Part shown: piece by piece, positions 24,230 to 32,338 of the stretch
How positions within the stretch are numbered: position 1 is the stretch's first letter
Layout of the letters: each line of letters begins with the position of its first letter
From: Kiritimatiellales bacterium
Lineage (GTDB): Bacteria; Verrucomicrobiota; Kiritimatiellia; Kiritimatiellales; Pontiellaceae
Reading direction: 5' to 3'
Length of the DNA stretch: 38,982 bases
Assembly (NCBI GenBank): GCA_030595785.1
Contig: JAUVCG010000002.1
Location: forward strand, 1 to 38,982
Position numbers and translations under genes: made by a program
The notes under the pieces: model-generated
The model's database searches: none
Seen by the model: only the letters and a program-made list of their open reading frames with translations
What the model was told of the DNA's origin: nothing

Positions 24230-26868
24230 TGAAAAAGAGAACGTCCATCGTGTTGAAAAGCCTCGGAGTGCTGGCGCTCGTGCCGGTGCTGTTGCTGGCA
24301 TTGCTCCAGACCCCGCCGGGCAAGGCCCTGCTGGCATCGGCGCTGTCACGGAGCCTGAGTGGTTCGGACAATCTCGATGTGCGGATCGGAAAAATCAGCG
24401 GGTGGATTCCGGCCGCGGTCCGGATCGACCACCTCGAGATCGGCGATGCCGATGGGGTATGGTTAACCGCCGACGGGCTGCACTGCCGCTGGATGATCCG
24501 GGAGCTTGTGGATCGCCGTATTCGCGTTGCGCGGCTCGGCGCAAATACGATCGAGCTGCACCGTTTCCCGGTGGCCGGGAAGTCCGACGGGCCATCTCCC
24601 AACGATCCGCGCGAGTTCCAGCCTTTGGAAATCATGTTGGATAAGCTGGCGATCGAACAACTGAAGCTAGGTGAGCCCGTGGCGGGCATGCCGCTGGAAT
24701 ATGCCGTGCATTCGGGCGGTATCCACTTGTTGCCGTCCGGGCGTTTGACCGGCGAACTGCGTGTGAGCGGCGATGCCGATGGGCGGGTCGAACTCGACGC
24801 GCTGCTCGGAGGGCAGCGCGACAATCGGCTTGTGATTCTGGCCGAGCTGGATCGAATGACGAAGCCTTCGTTTGGCTTAGACCTTTTGTCTGGACATGCG
24901 GAAGCCACGCTCACCCGCGCAGGAGTACGCGCCACGGTGGCCGCATCCGTGCGGAAGGATGATTTCGATGGACAGCTGTCTGCCCAGCTGGAATATGCCG
25001 GGCGGCAATTGCGGGTGCCGCATTTCGGGATTGTTACCCCCGGCCATTCTGCGGGAGGAAATCTCTCGGTGGATTTCTCTCAGGAGACCACCGGTATCCT
25101 GCTGGATATTCGCATGGCAGATGCCGCGACCAACACCTGTTCAATCCACGCCGATGCGACCGTGTCCAGCAGCAACGGCCAGTGGGCGGTGGACTTCCAC
25201 CCCTTGGATTTTCAGTGTCTGGAGCTGGTCAGCGGTTCGCTGGTGGGAAAGGTTTCACCGGATCAATTGGCGCTGAACGGATCGTTGGAGGAGTTTGATC
25301 TGAATGGCCTGCCCATGTCTGGCATCTCCAATTTTACCGGAGGGGTAGGCGGAACACTTTCGCTGTCGGGTTCTCTCGCGAAACCGGAGATTCGGGCTGA
25401 ACTGGATATGCTGGGGCTCACATCGACCCAGGAGGCGCTCGACGAACTACCCGAGCTCAACCTCCATCTATCGGGCGGGTTGGCGGACGGAACCATGCAA
25501 GGCTCCTCGATCATCACCAATTCAACCCGTGGCCGTATGGCGGCCGGGTTCCGGATGCCGTGCGCCTTCTCACTCGATCCGTTCCTTTTCAAGCCCGACC
25601 TCGAGGGGATCCATGCCGACCTGTCGGCGGATGTGGATATGGGGCTTCTCAATCAGCTCGCACTGTTCAATAACCAGCGGATCGCCGGGAGGCTTGTGGC
25701 CGAGCTGGTCTACGACCGGAACCTCTCGGGCTCGCTCCAGCTGGAACAGGGGACCTATGAGCACTTTAAATGGGGTGTTGTTGTGCGCGATGTATCACTC
25801 GACCTGGCCGCCACGGATGAGGGGCTGCGCATCGATACGGCCACTGCAACGGATGGCGATGCCGGTCGCATTGCAATGACGGGTGGCGTGGTTTCCAATC
25901 AACTGGCGCTGGCACTGGATCTCACCCGTGCGGCCATTGTCAGGCGTGACGATGTGGAAGGAACACTCTCCGGCCAGTTTGAAATTACGGGGCCGTTGTC
26001 CCGCCCGGCCGTGATGGGGACTTTAACGGTGGACCGCGCGGATATCCTGATCGACAACTTTGCGCCCGCTCTCCCGCCGCTGTTGACCGACTACGATGCT
26101 TTAGCCAAAACCAATACCGTTGATGTGGCAGAAAAACAATCACCGCTGCCTTTCGGCCTGGATGTGCAGGTGGATTTAGCGGATCAGGTGTTTGCGAATG
26201 CCTCAATGATCGATTCGGTCTGGGGCGGAAACCTGCGGGTGAAGGACGTGCCTAAGGGCATCTCGGTGAGTGGATTAATCAAGCCGAAGCGCGGCTATGT
26301 CTCCTTCATTGGAAAAAAATTCCGGTTCATCGACGGGCAGATCGATATGGATGGCGCTGTTCCGGCAGAACCTTCGATGACCCAGATTACGGCGGAATAC
26401 AGCCGGAGCGACTTTACGGCTCGGCTGATCCTTAACGGACGGTTCGACAACCCCGGATTCAGGCTTGAATCCTCGCCCGCTATGCCAGAGGATGAGATCC
26501 TTTCACATGTGCTGTTCGAGCGGGATACCTCGGAGATCACACCGTATCAGGCCTTTCAGATTGCGGCGGCCGCCCGGCAGCTTTCAGGCGGATTGAACGG
26601 CCCGGGCTTCATGTACCAGATGCGGCAGGCGGTGGGGGTTGATACATTGGAATGGCGCGAAGGTGCAGGGGATGGGGAGGCTTCTTCGGTGGCGGCCGGG
26701 AAATACCTTACTCCGGCGCTTTACGTGGAGGTCAACCGATCGCTCGATGAAAGGGGCGACACCGGTATGCTGGCCGAATACGAGGTAACCAAACACTTTT
26801 CCGTCGAAACCAGTACCGGCCCGAAGATGCGCCCCGGTATCGGCGTCAACTGGAAGAATGACTATTAA
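24229..26868 (+). CDS. tamB: TamB-like translocation/assembly module protein
   Basis: An 879-residue protein with an N-terminal signal-anchor helix (VLKSLGVLALVPVLLLALLQ) and a long beta-rich AsmA-like body with repeated phrases such as SGSLAKPEIRAELDM and TGPLSRPAVMGTLTV. The C-terminal DUF490/TamB domain has KPKRGYVSFIGKKFRFIDG, FDNPGFRLESSPAMPEDEILSHVLF, LTPALYVEVNRSLD and the end PGIGVNWKNDY. It is shorter than Escherichia coli TamB (about 1260), mostly in the repetitive body, as is common outside proteobacteria. It forms the periplasmic bridge partner of TamA and starts inside its stop codon. Confidence 0.9.
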   Translation: MKKRTSIVLKSLGVLALVPVLLLALLQTPPGKALLASALSRSLSGSDNLDVRIGKISGWIPAAVRIDHLEIGDADGVWLTADGLHCRWMIRELVDRRIRVARLGANTIELHRFPVAGKSDGPSPNDPREFQPLEIMLDKLAIEQLKLGEPVAGMPLEYAVHSGGIHLLPSGRLTGELRVSGDADGRVELDALLGGQRDNRLVILAELDRMTKPSFGLDLLSGHAEATLTRAGVRATVAASVRKDDFDGQLSAQLEYAGRQLRVPHFGIVTPGHSAGGNLSVDFSQETTGILLDIRMADAATNTCSIHADATVSSSNGQWAVDFHPLDFQCLELVSGSLVGKVSPDQLALNGSLEEFDLNGLPMSGISNFTGGVGGTLSLSGSLAKPEIRAELDMLGLTSTQEALDELPELNLHLSGGLADGTMQGSSIITNSTRGRMAAGFRMPCAFSLDPFLFKPDLEGIHADLSADVDMGLLNQLALFNNQRIAGRLVAELVYDRNLSGSLQLEQGTYEHFKWGVVVRDVSLDLAATDEGLRIDTATATDGDAGRIAMTGGVVSNQLALALDLTRAAIVRRDDVEGTLSGQFEITGPLSRPAVMGTLTVDRADILIDNFAPALPPLLTDYDALAKTNTVDVAEKQSPLPFGLDVQVDLADQVFANASMIDSVWGGNLRVKDVPKGISVSGLIKPKRGYVSFIGKKFRFIDGQIDMDGAVPAEPSMTQITAEYSRSDFTARLILNGRFDNPGFRLESSPAMPEDEILSHVLFERDTSEITPYQAFQIAAAARQLSGGLNGPGFMYQMRQAVGVDTLEWREGAGDGEASSVAAGKYLTPALYVEVNRSLDERGDTGMLAEYEVTKHFSVETSTGPKMRPGIGVNWKNDY

Positions 26869-26885
26869 TAAGAGAAGGAAAACCG

Positions 26886-27290
26886 ATGATTACACAACTT
26901 GCACATGTCTGTATCTATTCGGCCGATCTTGAGGAAACCGCCCGGTTTTACTTCGAGGCACTGGATCTCGAAAAAGGCTTTGAGTTTATCAAGGACGGAG
27001 AATTGTTCGGCTATTACATCAAGCTCGGCAGCAATACCTTTATCGAAGTGTTCAAGGGCGATCCCGGCGAAATCGGGAACATTAACCATATGGCCATTCA
27101 GGTCGATGACATCGACCGGGTCATTGCCCGGATAAAAGAGCACGGATATGAAATAGAAGAGAAATCGTTCGGAGCGGATCACTCATGGCAGGTCTGGGTG
27201 ACCGACCCCGACGGCGTCAGGATCGAGTTTCATCAGTACACGGAAAAAAGCCTCCAGCTAACCGGAGGCCAGTGTGTTGTAGATTGGTAA
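26886..27290 (+). CDS. Glyoxalase/VOC-family protein
   Basis: A 134-residue single-subunit VOC protein with two beta-alpha-beta-beta-beta modules: AHVCIYSADLEETARFYFEA, then INHMAIQVDDIDRVIARIKEHG and VWVTDPDGVRIEFHQY. The His and Glu positions of the metal site (His8, Glu near 55, His68, Glu near 118) look present, so a glyoxalase I-type or epimerase/dioxygenase activity is possible; the substrate is unknown. The ribosome-binding site GAGAAGGA is close to ATG. The last 16 residues (LQLTGGQ...) are encoded by a hairpin that reads as a perfect intrinsic terminator on the other strand, so the coding region may have run on past an older stop. Confidence 0.85.
   Translation: MITQLAHVCIYSADLEETARFYFEALDLEKGFEFIKDGELFGYYIKLGSNTFIEVFKGDPGEIGNINHMAIQVDDIDRVIARIKEHGYEIEEKSFGADHSWQVWVTDPDGVRIEFHQYTEKSLQLTGGQCVVDW
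27243..27270 (-). terminator. Minus-strand intrinsic terminator inside the VOC 3' end
   Basis: On the minus strand GCCTCC-GGTTAGCT-GGAGGC is followed by TTTTTT. It has no T-tract on the plus strand. No minus-strand gene lies directly to the right, so it may be a leftover from an earlier arrangement. Confidence 0.5.
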
Positions 27291-27347
27291 TTAAAAGGGG
27301 GATTGCATATGCGCTCGGCATCCCGGCCGGATACCTGGTCTTTGATT

Positions 27348-27372
27348 GTAGGGCGGGGGCCGTGACCCCGCC
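27348..27372. repeat. REP-like palindrome A
   Basis: Begins GTAGGGCGGGG and ends ACCCCGCC: a 5' GTA tag, then a stem GGCGGGG/CCCCGCC. It shares the GTAGGGCGG head and (C)CGCC tail with copies at 32128, 32845 and 33939, with a different loop. Confidence 0.5.
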
Positions 27373-27430
27373 ACATTCCGCGATCATGGATCAGGGGGTA
27401 AAGCAGAAGCGTTGGCGGTTATATTGAGAA

Positions 27431-27455
27431 GGGGGCTTTCGGGCCTCCGTTTTTT
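27431..27455 (+). terminator. Intrinsic terminator after the VOC gene
   Basis: GGGGGC-TTTCGG-GCCTCC (one G-T pair) followed by GTTTTTT. It ends the tamA-tamB-VOC transcript before the HTH gene. Confidence 0.65.
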
Positions 27456-27524
27456 ATCCGGTAGAGGTTTGCCACTAATAACGAATTTCTGTAAATCCTG
27501 TGTATACACGAAAGGAGCTAAACC

Positions 27525-27953
27525 ATGTCAGTAATAAAAGAACTGCAATCAGAGATAACCCGTCTGGCCCGCAAGGAGATCAAAAAGGAACTCGATCCGG
27601 TAAAGCGGATCAATGCTGCTCAGCGAGGATTGATCGCCAATCTCCGCAGGGATGTAGCCGAACTTCAGAAGGAAGTGGCCATGTTGAAGCAAGAGCAGGG
27701 CCAACCCGCTCCGGTGGTGGATGAAGAAGCGGTGCAGAACTTCTGGATCTCAAGCAAGGGCGTAGTGTCTCTGCGGAAGCGCCTGCAATTGACGCAGGCT
27801 GAACTGGCCGTGCTGGCCGACGTGAGCACCCAGTCTGTTGTGAAGTGGGAAAAGCATGAGGGCAAGATCCCATTCCGCAAGCAGGAGACGGCAGTGAAGA
27901 TGCAGCAGATCCGGGGCATGAGCAAGAGTGAGGCCTGGGCCAAGTTTGAGTAG
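27525..27953 (+). CDS. Coiled-coil/helix-turn-helix protein
   Basis: A 142-residue protein. Residues 1-65 form a charged coiled coil (IKELQSEITRLARKEIKKEL and VAELQKEVAMLKQEQ). Residues about 78-115 are an XRE-like helix-turn-helix (LRKRLQLTQAELAVLADVST, SVVKWEKHEGKIPFRKQE), and the tail RGMSKSEAWAKFE follows. The HTH has the typical Q-A-E-L-A turn. It is probably a small DNA-binding protein or antitoxin-like regulator; no toxin partner is adjacent. The ribosome-binding site AAAGGAG is ideally spaced. Just behind the stop, GAGTAGGAGATCT is repeated (27948-27960 and 27977-27989), so the gene end was duplicated by a 29-base tandem event. Confidence 0.8.
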   Translation: MSVIKELQSEITRLARKEIKKELDPVKRINAAQRGLIANLRRDVAELQKEVAMLKQEQGQPAPVVDEEAVQNFWISSKGVVSLRKRLQLTQAELAVLADVSTQSVVKWEKHEGKIPFRKQETAVKMQQIRGMSKSEAWAKFE

Positions 27954-28028
27954 GAGATCTATTTACCGGTTTGAGTGAGTAGGAGATCTTTTCAAGGAGG
28001 CTGCCGACTCTATCCATCTTCTGGATCG

Positions 28029-28067
28029 AAGGGCGGAAGCGCAACGGCGCTTCCGCCTTTCTGTTTT
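28029..28067 (+). terminator. Strong intrinsic terminator
   Basis: A perfect 11-base stem GGCGGAAGCGC / GCGCTTCCGCC with loop AACG, preceded by AAG and followed by TTTCTGTTTT. It closes the HTH gene transcript. Confidence 0.85.
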
Positions 28068-28068
28068 C

Positions 28069-28224
28069 GGGGATGTGCTGATGAAAAACCATTTTTATCT
28101 GATCGTGCGCACGCCGGATGCCGATCTGAGTCGGGCCATTCAGTGGCTGAAGGTGTCGTGCAGCATGGGGATTAACACGAAGTACAATCGTGGGATCGGG
28201 GAAATGCAGATAACATTATTATAG
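28069..28224 (+). pseudogene. Remnant of a REP-associated tyrosine transposase (IS200/IS605-like)
   Basis: The frame reads GDVLMKNHFYLIVRTPDADLSRAIQW, then LKVSCSMGINTKYNRGIG, then breaks off. This matches the HUH/His-x-His region of TnpA-REP (RAYT) proteins, normally NHFHLLV-TPE-NLSRAMQWL-N-S-YN-W-FNRKYNRVGHLFQGR. The second His of HFH is Tyr here, and both the N-terminus and the catalytic-Tyr region are missing, so it is dead. It begins immediately after the terminator. Its presence fits the REP-like palindromes found at 27348, 32128, 32845 and 33939. Confidence 0.7.
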
Positions 28225-28244
28225 GACTGACCCGAATGGCACTA
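28222..28244. repeat. 23-bp imperfect direct repeat, left copy
   Basis: Begins TAGGACTGACCCGAAT and ends GGCACTA. 19 of 23 bases match the copy at 29686-29708. The two copies bracket the PQQ-propeller gene and its upstream region (28245-29685). They could be traces of an insertion or duplication. Confidence 0.5.
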
Positions 28245-28389
28245 TAGATACGGCAGGAAGGTCTGCGACCATTCACGCCCTACAATTCGAAACGGCTGAA
28301 CGTAGTGCCTTCGGGGCTGGTGCGGAGGTTGTTGCGAAGGCGGGGTGAAATCCTTGGACTTGAACCCCTTTATGCGGTAGAGCTATTGC

Positions 28390-29688
28390 ATGAATATACA
28401 AGGATCTTTAGTTAAGCGTTGGGGTGTTGTTCTTTTGACGGGGCTCTCGTTTTGCGGGTTGGATACTGTGGCCGGGGAGTGGCCGGAGTTCCGTGGTCCG
28501 GGGGGTGATGGCCGGGTCGAGGGATCGGCCCGGTTGCCGTTGCGCTGGAGCGAGACTACGAACGTGGTCTGGAAAACGGAGATTCCTCACGTGGGCTGGT
28601 CGACTCCGGTCACGATGGGCGACCGGATCTGGCTGAGCAGCGCCACGAAGGACGGGCACGATTATTATGCGTATTGCGTGGCGGCCGATACGGGTAAGAT
28701 TCTTTTTGAAAAGCACCTGTTCCATTGCGATACGCCGGAGTCGCTGGGAAACAGCGTGAACTGCTATGCCGCTCCTTCGGCGACGCTGGAGCCGGGCCGG
28801 GTCTATATTCATTTCGGGAGTTACGGGACGGCTTGCCTGGACTCGGCATCGGGCAAGGTGCTTTGGAAGCGCGATGATCTGCCCTGCCGTCATTATCGCG
28901 GGCCGGGATCGTCGGCGATCCTTCACGACGAGTTGCTTATTCTGACATTCGATGGCGTGGACCAGCAGTATGTCACCGCGCTCGACAAGCGCTCGGGCAA
29001 AACGGTCTGGCGGACGGACCGGGACGTCGAGTGGAAGGATCTGGACGATAACGGCCAGCCCAAGCGGGATGGCGATTTCCGGAAGGCGTTCGCGACTCCG
29101 ATTGTGATCAAGGCCAACGGGAAAGAGCAGCTGATCTGCCCGGCCTCTTCGTCGGTATTTGCCTACGATCCGCAAACGGGAAAAGAAATCTGGAAGGTGG
29201 TGCACGGTAGCCATACCGCGTCGGTCAGCCCGGTATTCAGCGAAGGATTGGTGGTGGCGGCGACGGGGAACCGCCCGGCCGAGCTGCTGGGCATCCGCCC
29301 GGATGGGAAGGGCGATGTTTCGGACTCGCACGTGGTCTGGCGTTTCGAGGGCAAGGATGTGCCCACCACGCCTTCGCCGCTTGCGATCGATGATCTGCTA
29401 TTTGTGCTGAGCAACCGGGGTACGGTTACATGCCTTGAAACCAAAACGGGTAAAACCGTGTGGCGCGAGCGCGTGGGCGGAAACTATCTGGCCTCTCCAA
29501 TCTATGACGGCGAACGGATCTATTTTTTCAGTGCAAACGGAAAAAGCCTCGTGATTCGGGCCGGACGAACGTTTGAGCAGTTGGCCGAAAACAAGTTGGA
29601 CTCCGGCTTCAATGCCTCGCCCGCGGTATTGGGCAATTCCCTGATTCTGCGAAACAAGACCCATCTCTACCGGATATCGGAGCAGTAG
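28390..29688 (+). CDS. Exported PQQ/quinoprotein-type beta-propeller protein
   Basis: A 432-residue protein with a signal peptide (KRWGVVLLTGLSFCGLDTVAG), then EWPEFRGPGGDG, the typical start of planctomycete/verrucomicrobial PQQ-like proteins. Propeller blades show repeated Ala-x-D-x-x-(S/T)-G-K-x-x-W motifs: ALDKRSGKTVWRTDRD, AYDPQTGKEIWKVV and CLETKTGKTVWRERVGG. These are structural (tryptophan-docking) repeats; no PQQ-ligand set or catalytic domain is visible, so it is probably a binding/scaffold protein rather than a dehydrogenase. It stands alone between two copies of a 23-base repeat; the right copy starts on its stop codon. The ribosome-binding site is weak (GGTAGAG). Confidence 0.85.
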   Translation: MNIQGSLVKRWGVVLLTGLSFCGLDTVAGEWPEFRGPGGDGRVEGSARLPLRWSETTNVVWKTEIPHVGWSTPVTMGDRIWLSSATKDGHDYYAYCVAADTGKILFEKHLFHCDTPESLGNSVNCYAAPSATLEPGRVYIHFGSYGTACLDSASGKVLWKRDDLPCRHYRGPGSSAILHDELLILTFDGVDQQYVTALDKRSGKTVWRTDRDVEWKDLDDNGQPKRDGDFRKAFATPIVIKANGKEQLICPASSSVFAYDPQTGKEIWKVVHGSHTASVSPVFSEGLVVAATGNRPAELLGIRPDGKGDVSDSHVVWRFEGKDVPTTPSPLAIDDLLFVLSNRGTVTCLETKTGKTVWRERVGGNYLASPIYDGERIYFFSANGKSLVIRAGRTFEQLAENKLDSGFNASPAVLGNSLILRNKTHLYRISEQ

Positions 29689-29708
29689 GACCGTACCGAA
29701 TAGCACTA
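29686..29708. repeat. 23-bp imperfect direct repeat, right copy
   Basis: Begins at the TAG stop of the PQQ-propeller gene (TAGGACCGTACCGAAT) and ends AGCACTA. It pairs with 28222-28244. Confidence 0.5.
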
Positions 29709-30194
29709 AGTTAAGCGTAAATAGCGCGCGGAACCGTCTCCGGTTGCCATTTCGCTGCGCTTCATTGCCGCCACGATGTGTCGGCCTCTCTTCGTGTCAC
29801 TACGATGGAACTTGTAGTACGTACCCGATCCGCATGCTGGGGAAATTCTTTGTAGTATCCTCCCAGCGAAGCGGAGAGGAAATGTTGGTGTGTGTACGTA
29901 GATCCCATCTCCACTTTGTTTCGATGCTACGTAGACGCGCCTCCTATGTAGTTCACTCGCAACAAATTGATATAAGCAGCGGATAAGTGTGCAGAAAAAT
30001 AATCTGCCCTCCGTTGCCTATATCAATCCGTTGCAGAAAAGAGGGTATCCTTCCTTCTTTCGGGTTCATAGAGCCGCTCATATTGTACGGATTTGGTACT
30101 GGAAAAGCCGGAGATACAGGGGCATGCTACCTCCATGTTAAAGCGCGGGACAGTGGACGCGTCACAGTGAAGCACAACAGGAAAGGAGCCTGTC
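29709..30194. other. Non-coding stretch with a 57-bp repeat
   Basis: About 490 bases between the propeller gene and the small lipoprotein. 29744-29800 (starting TTGCCATTTCGCTGCGCTTC, ending TTCGTGTCAC) matches 33851-33907 at about 43 of 57 bases with no gaps, an interspersed repeat. Otherwise no coding signal. The lipoprotein promoter presumably lies in 30080-30170 but is not clear. Confidence 0.5.
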
Positions 30195-30341
30195 ATGAAA
30201 AGAATACTCGCATACGTACTGGCCGCTGGAGCGGTTTCCGTTCTTTTGAGCGGATGTGCAACGGAAAAGAAGGCGGAGGAACACCCGAAGGCGGAACATC
30301 CGCAGGCTGAACAGCCGAAGGCCGAACACCCGTCCAATTAA
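30195..30341 (+). CDS. Small repeat lipoprotein (48 aa)
   Basis: MKRILAYVLAAGAVSVLLSGC is a lipoprotein signal with lipobox LLSGC (Cys21). The mature 28 residues are nearly all 5-residue repeats of the type (K/Q)AE(H/Q)P: KAEEH, PKAEHP, PQAEQP, PKAEHPSN. The ribosome-binding site AAAGGAG is excellent. It precedes the transglutaminase lipoprotein gene by 4 bases, so both are made together. His-rich, Pro-rich short lipoproteins could bind metal or act as cell-wall spacers; nothing in the sequence decides this. Confidence 0.8.
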   Translation: MKRILAYVLAAGAVSVLLSGCATEKKAEEHPKAEHPQAEQPKAEHPSN

Positions 30342-30345
30342 GTAG

Positions 30346-31812
30346 ATGGACGTTACGGCCCCATACAAAAAGGCATGGCGGGCGACCGTGGTCTGCCCGG
30401 CCGCCTGCCTGTGTATCTTTATCGCCGGATGTTCCAGTGTCCGGACTCCGCACAATCCGGCAGCCGAGCCGGTTCCCGGGGTGGTGACCTCGGACATCGA
30501 TGCCGGCATCCGGAAGCATATCCGCGAGGTGAGCGAAGCCCATGGCGGAATCTTCCCGCTGGTGGATCACGGCGAAGAGTTGTCGCTGAGGTTGGTCAAG
30601 GTGCACACCGAATATCTGGCCACGCTCGGTCCGCACGAACACTTTGCCTGTGTCGATCTGGTCGATGCCAACGGCGATGTCCATGATGTGGATTTTTTCA
30701 TGCACGGGGATCCCGGCAACATGGAGGTGACCCGTACGATGCCGCACAAGCTCAACGGCATCCCTTACTATTTCTGGGAACAGAACGATGAAGAAAACTG
30801 GGTCACGGTTCCCTCCGATCAGGCCTCGCAAAAGCTGATGGGGGTGATTGCCCCCGTAGATCATTTTACGTTCCGCTATCGGGCCGCGCTGCCCGAAATC
30901 ACCGGCCCGGCCAGACTATGGATTCCGCTGGCACAAAGCGATCCGTTCCAGACGGTGGAAACCAAAGCCATATATGAACCAAGAAAACACCGCATCCTCG
31001 ACGAGCAGAAGCATGGCAACAAGGTGCTGTTCTGGGAGCTGGGGCCGGAGGACAGCGGCACGTACATCGACATTCGCTATGATGTGCGGCGCATTGAAAA
31101 GTCAGCTTACGTCGATCCAGGCAGCGATCCGTCCGACTATCTCGTCCCCGACCGGCTGGTGCCCGCCGATCCCTTTTTTGAACAGACGGCGAAGGACGCC
31201 ACGGTTGGAAAGCCCACCGACCTCCAGCGAGCCCGGGCGTTGTACGACCTGGTGATCGACCAGCTCAAATATGCCAAGGCCGGCGAAGGATGGGGCCAGG
31301 GCGACGCGGTCTTCGCGTGCGATGCGCGGCGGGGAAACTGCACCGACTACCACGCCTACTTCATCGCCCTGGCCCGCTCCATCGGCATCCCGGCACGATT
31401 TGCCATCGGTGCAGCCATTCCATCGAACCGGGATGAAAGCGGGGTCGATGGGTATCACTGCTGGGTTGAGTTCTTTGCCGAAGGAAAATGGTGGCCGCTG
31501 GACATCAGCGAGGCGGACAAATATTCCGCCCTGTCCACCTATTATTTTGGACATAACCCGGCCAACCGCCTTGAGTTCAGCCGGGGGCGCGATCTGGTAG
31601 TGCATCCGGGGCCCGCATCGGGGCCCATCAACTTCCTGGCCTATCCCGTCCTCGAAGTTGAAGGCTCCCGGGTTAAAACCAAAATCGACTTCTCGTTCCA
31701 GCGGTCGGCCGGCTCTGCAGAAGAGGCGCTTTCCGGCCGCTCCCCACCAACCCGCCCGGCTCCGGCCGGCAGCGACGAAAAGCCCGCTCGAAGTGGAAAA
31801 CCAGCTGCATAG
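30346..31812 (+). CDS. Transglutaminase-like lipoprotein
   Basis: A 488-residue lipoprotein with signal and lipobox (CLCIFIAGC, Cys29). The C-terminal half has the transglutaminase/cysteine-protease core (PF01841) with an intact triad: Cys332 in RRGNCTDYHAY, His371 in DGYHCWVEFF and Asp386 in WWPLDISEA. The N-terminal part (about 45-300) is beta-rich with no family I recognise. The last 35 residues are Pro/Ala/Ser-rich and disordered. Bacterial members are mostly peptidases or cross-linking enzymes of the envelope. Start ATG 30346 lies 4 bases after the small lipoprotein stop; there is no separate ribosome-binding site, so it depends on the upstream gene. Confidence 0.85.
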   Translation: MDVTAPYKKAWRATVVCPAACLCIFIAGCSSVRTPHNPAAEPVPGVVTSDIDAGIRKHIREVSEAHGGIFPLVDHGEELSLRLVKVHTEYLATLGPHEHFACVDLVDANGDVHDVDFFMHGDPGNMEVTRTMPHKLNGIPYYFWEQNDEENWVTVPSDQASQKLMGVIAPVDHFTFRYRAALPEITGPARLWIPLAQSDPFQTVETKAIYEPRKHRILDEQKHGNKVLFWELGPEDSGTYIDIRYDVRRIEKSAYVDPGSDPSDYLVPDRLVPADPFFEQTAKDATVGKPTDLQRARALYDLVIDQLKYAKAGEGWGQGDAVFACDARRGNCTDYHAYFIALARSIGIPARFAIGAAIPSNRDESGVDGYHCWVEFFAEGKWWPLDISEADKYSALSTYYFGHNPANRLEFSRGRDLVVHPGPASGPINFLAYPVLEVEGSRVKTKIDFSFQRSAGSAEEALSGRSPPTRPAPAGSDEKPARSGKPAA

Positions 31813-32006
31813 GGGTATCTTCGAGCCACTGTGTTGCCCGTGTGTTTTAAAGAAAAAGGTACCCGTCCACTTTGGTCCACCGTACTTGACCAACAACTTG
31901 ACTAACCGGACATCGTGGATAGCTTACATTATGGATTTCCTTATGTAAGGATGAGGTGCAGTGCTCGCTTGCACAATATGGGATCTTCAGGAATGATCCA
32001 TTCCTT

Positions 32007-32083
32007 GCCCCGGTAGCTCAATTGGACAGAGCATCGGACTTCGAATCCGAGGGTTACAGGTTCGACTCCTGTCCGGGGCGCCA
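32007..32083 (+). tRNA. tRNA-Arg (UCG)
   Basis: A cloverleaf with acceptor GCCCCGG (32007-32013) pairing CCGGGGC (32073-32079), discriminator G and encoded CCA (32081-32083). The anticodon arm TCGGA-CTTCGAA-TCCGA gives anticodon TCG (32041-32043). The T arm is ACAGG-TTCGACT-CCTGT. Confidence 0.97.
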
Positions 32084-32127
32084 CCTGTGGTTTGTTTAGC
32101 CGCGAGAGAACGCATAGAACGCAAAAG

Positions 32128-32158
32128 GTAGGGCGGCATCGCCGAGGCCGCCGTTTTT
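32128..32158 (+). repeat. REP-like palindrome B, also a likely terminator for tRNA-Arg
   Basis: GTAGGGCGGCATCGCCGAGG then CCGCC (32128-32152): GGCGGC and GCCGCC pair around an inner TCG/CGA. It is followed here by GTTTTTT, so it can act as an intrinsic terminator 45 bases behind the tRNA. It is identical to copy C (32845-32869) and differs from copy D (33939-33963) by one base. Confidence 0.75.
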
Positions 32159-32184
32159 TCGAGGGGGCGGGGTCAGGTCTTAAT

Positions 32185-32219
32185 GCCTAAAGCCTAAAGC
32201 CTACAGCCTCAAGCCTTTC
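32185..32219. repeat. 7-bp-period tandem repeat, five units
   Basis: GCCTAAA GCCTAAA GCCTACA GCCTCAA GCCTTTC in register. The last three units recur identically at 32874-32894. Confidence 0.75.
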
Positions 32220-32338
32220 GGGACCTATGGTAGTTTTTTTAATCAATAATTGGTAGAAATAATAAGTATAAGATATAACTAGTAAAAATAATTAAGGGTA
32301 TTATTTAGAGACAGCCCCTTTGTCGGATGGAGCCAGTT

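Noticed and set aside
28408-29331. A 307-codon minus-strand frame
   Set aside because: Antisense to the PQQ-propeller gene. It is Arg/Pro-rich low-complexity translation typical of a GC-rich shadow frame.
31102-31896. A 264-codon minus-strand frame
   Set aside because: Antisense to the transglutaminase gene, whose catalytic triad and lipobox are clear; no domain seen in the minus frame.
31880-32006. Promoter boxes for tRNA-Arg
   Set aside because: TTGACT is present, but no -10 box stands at 16-18 bases, so no site is claimed.
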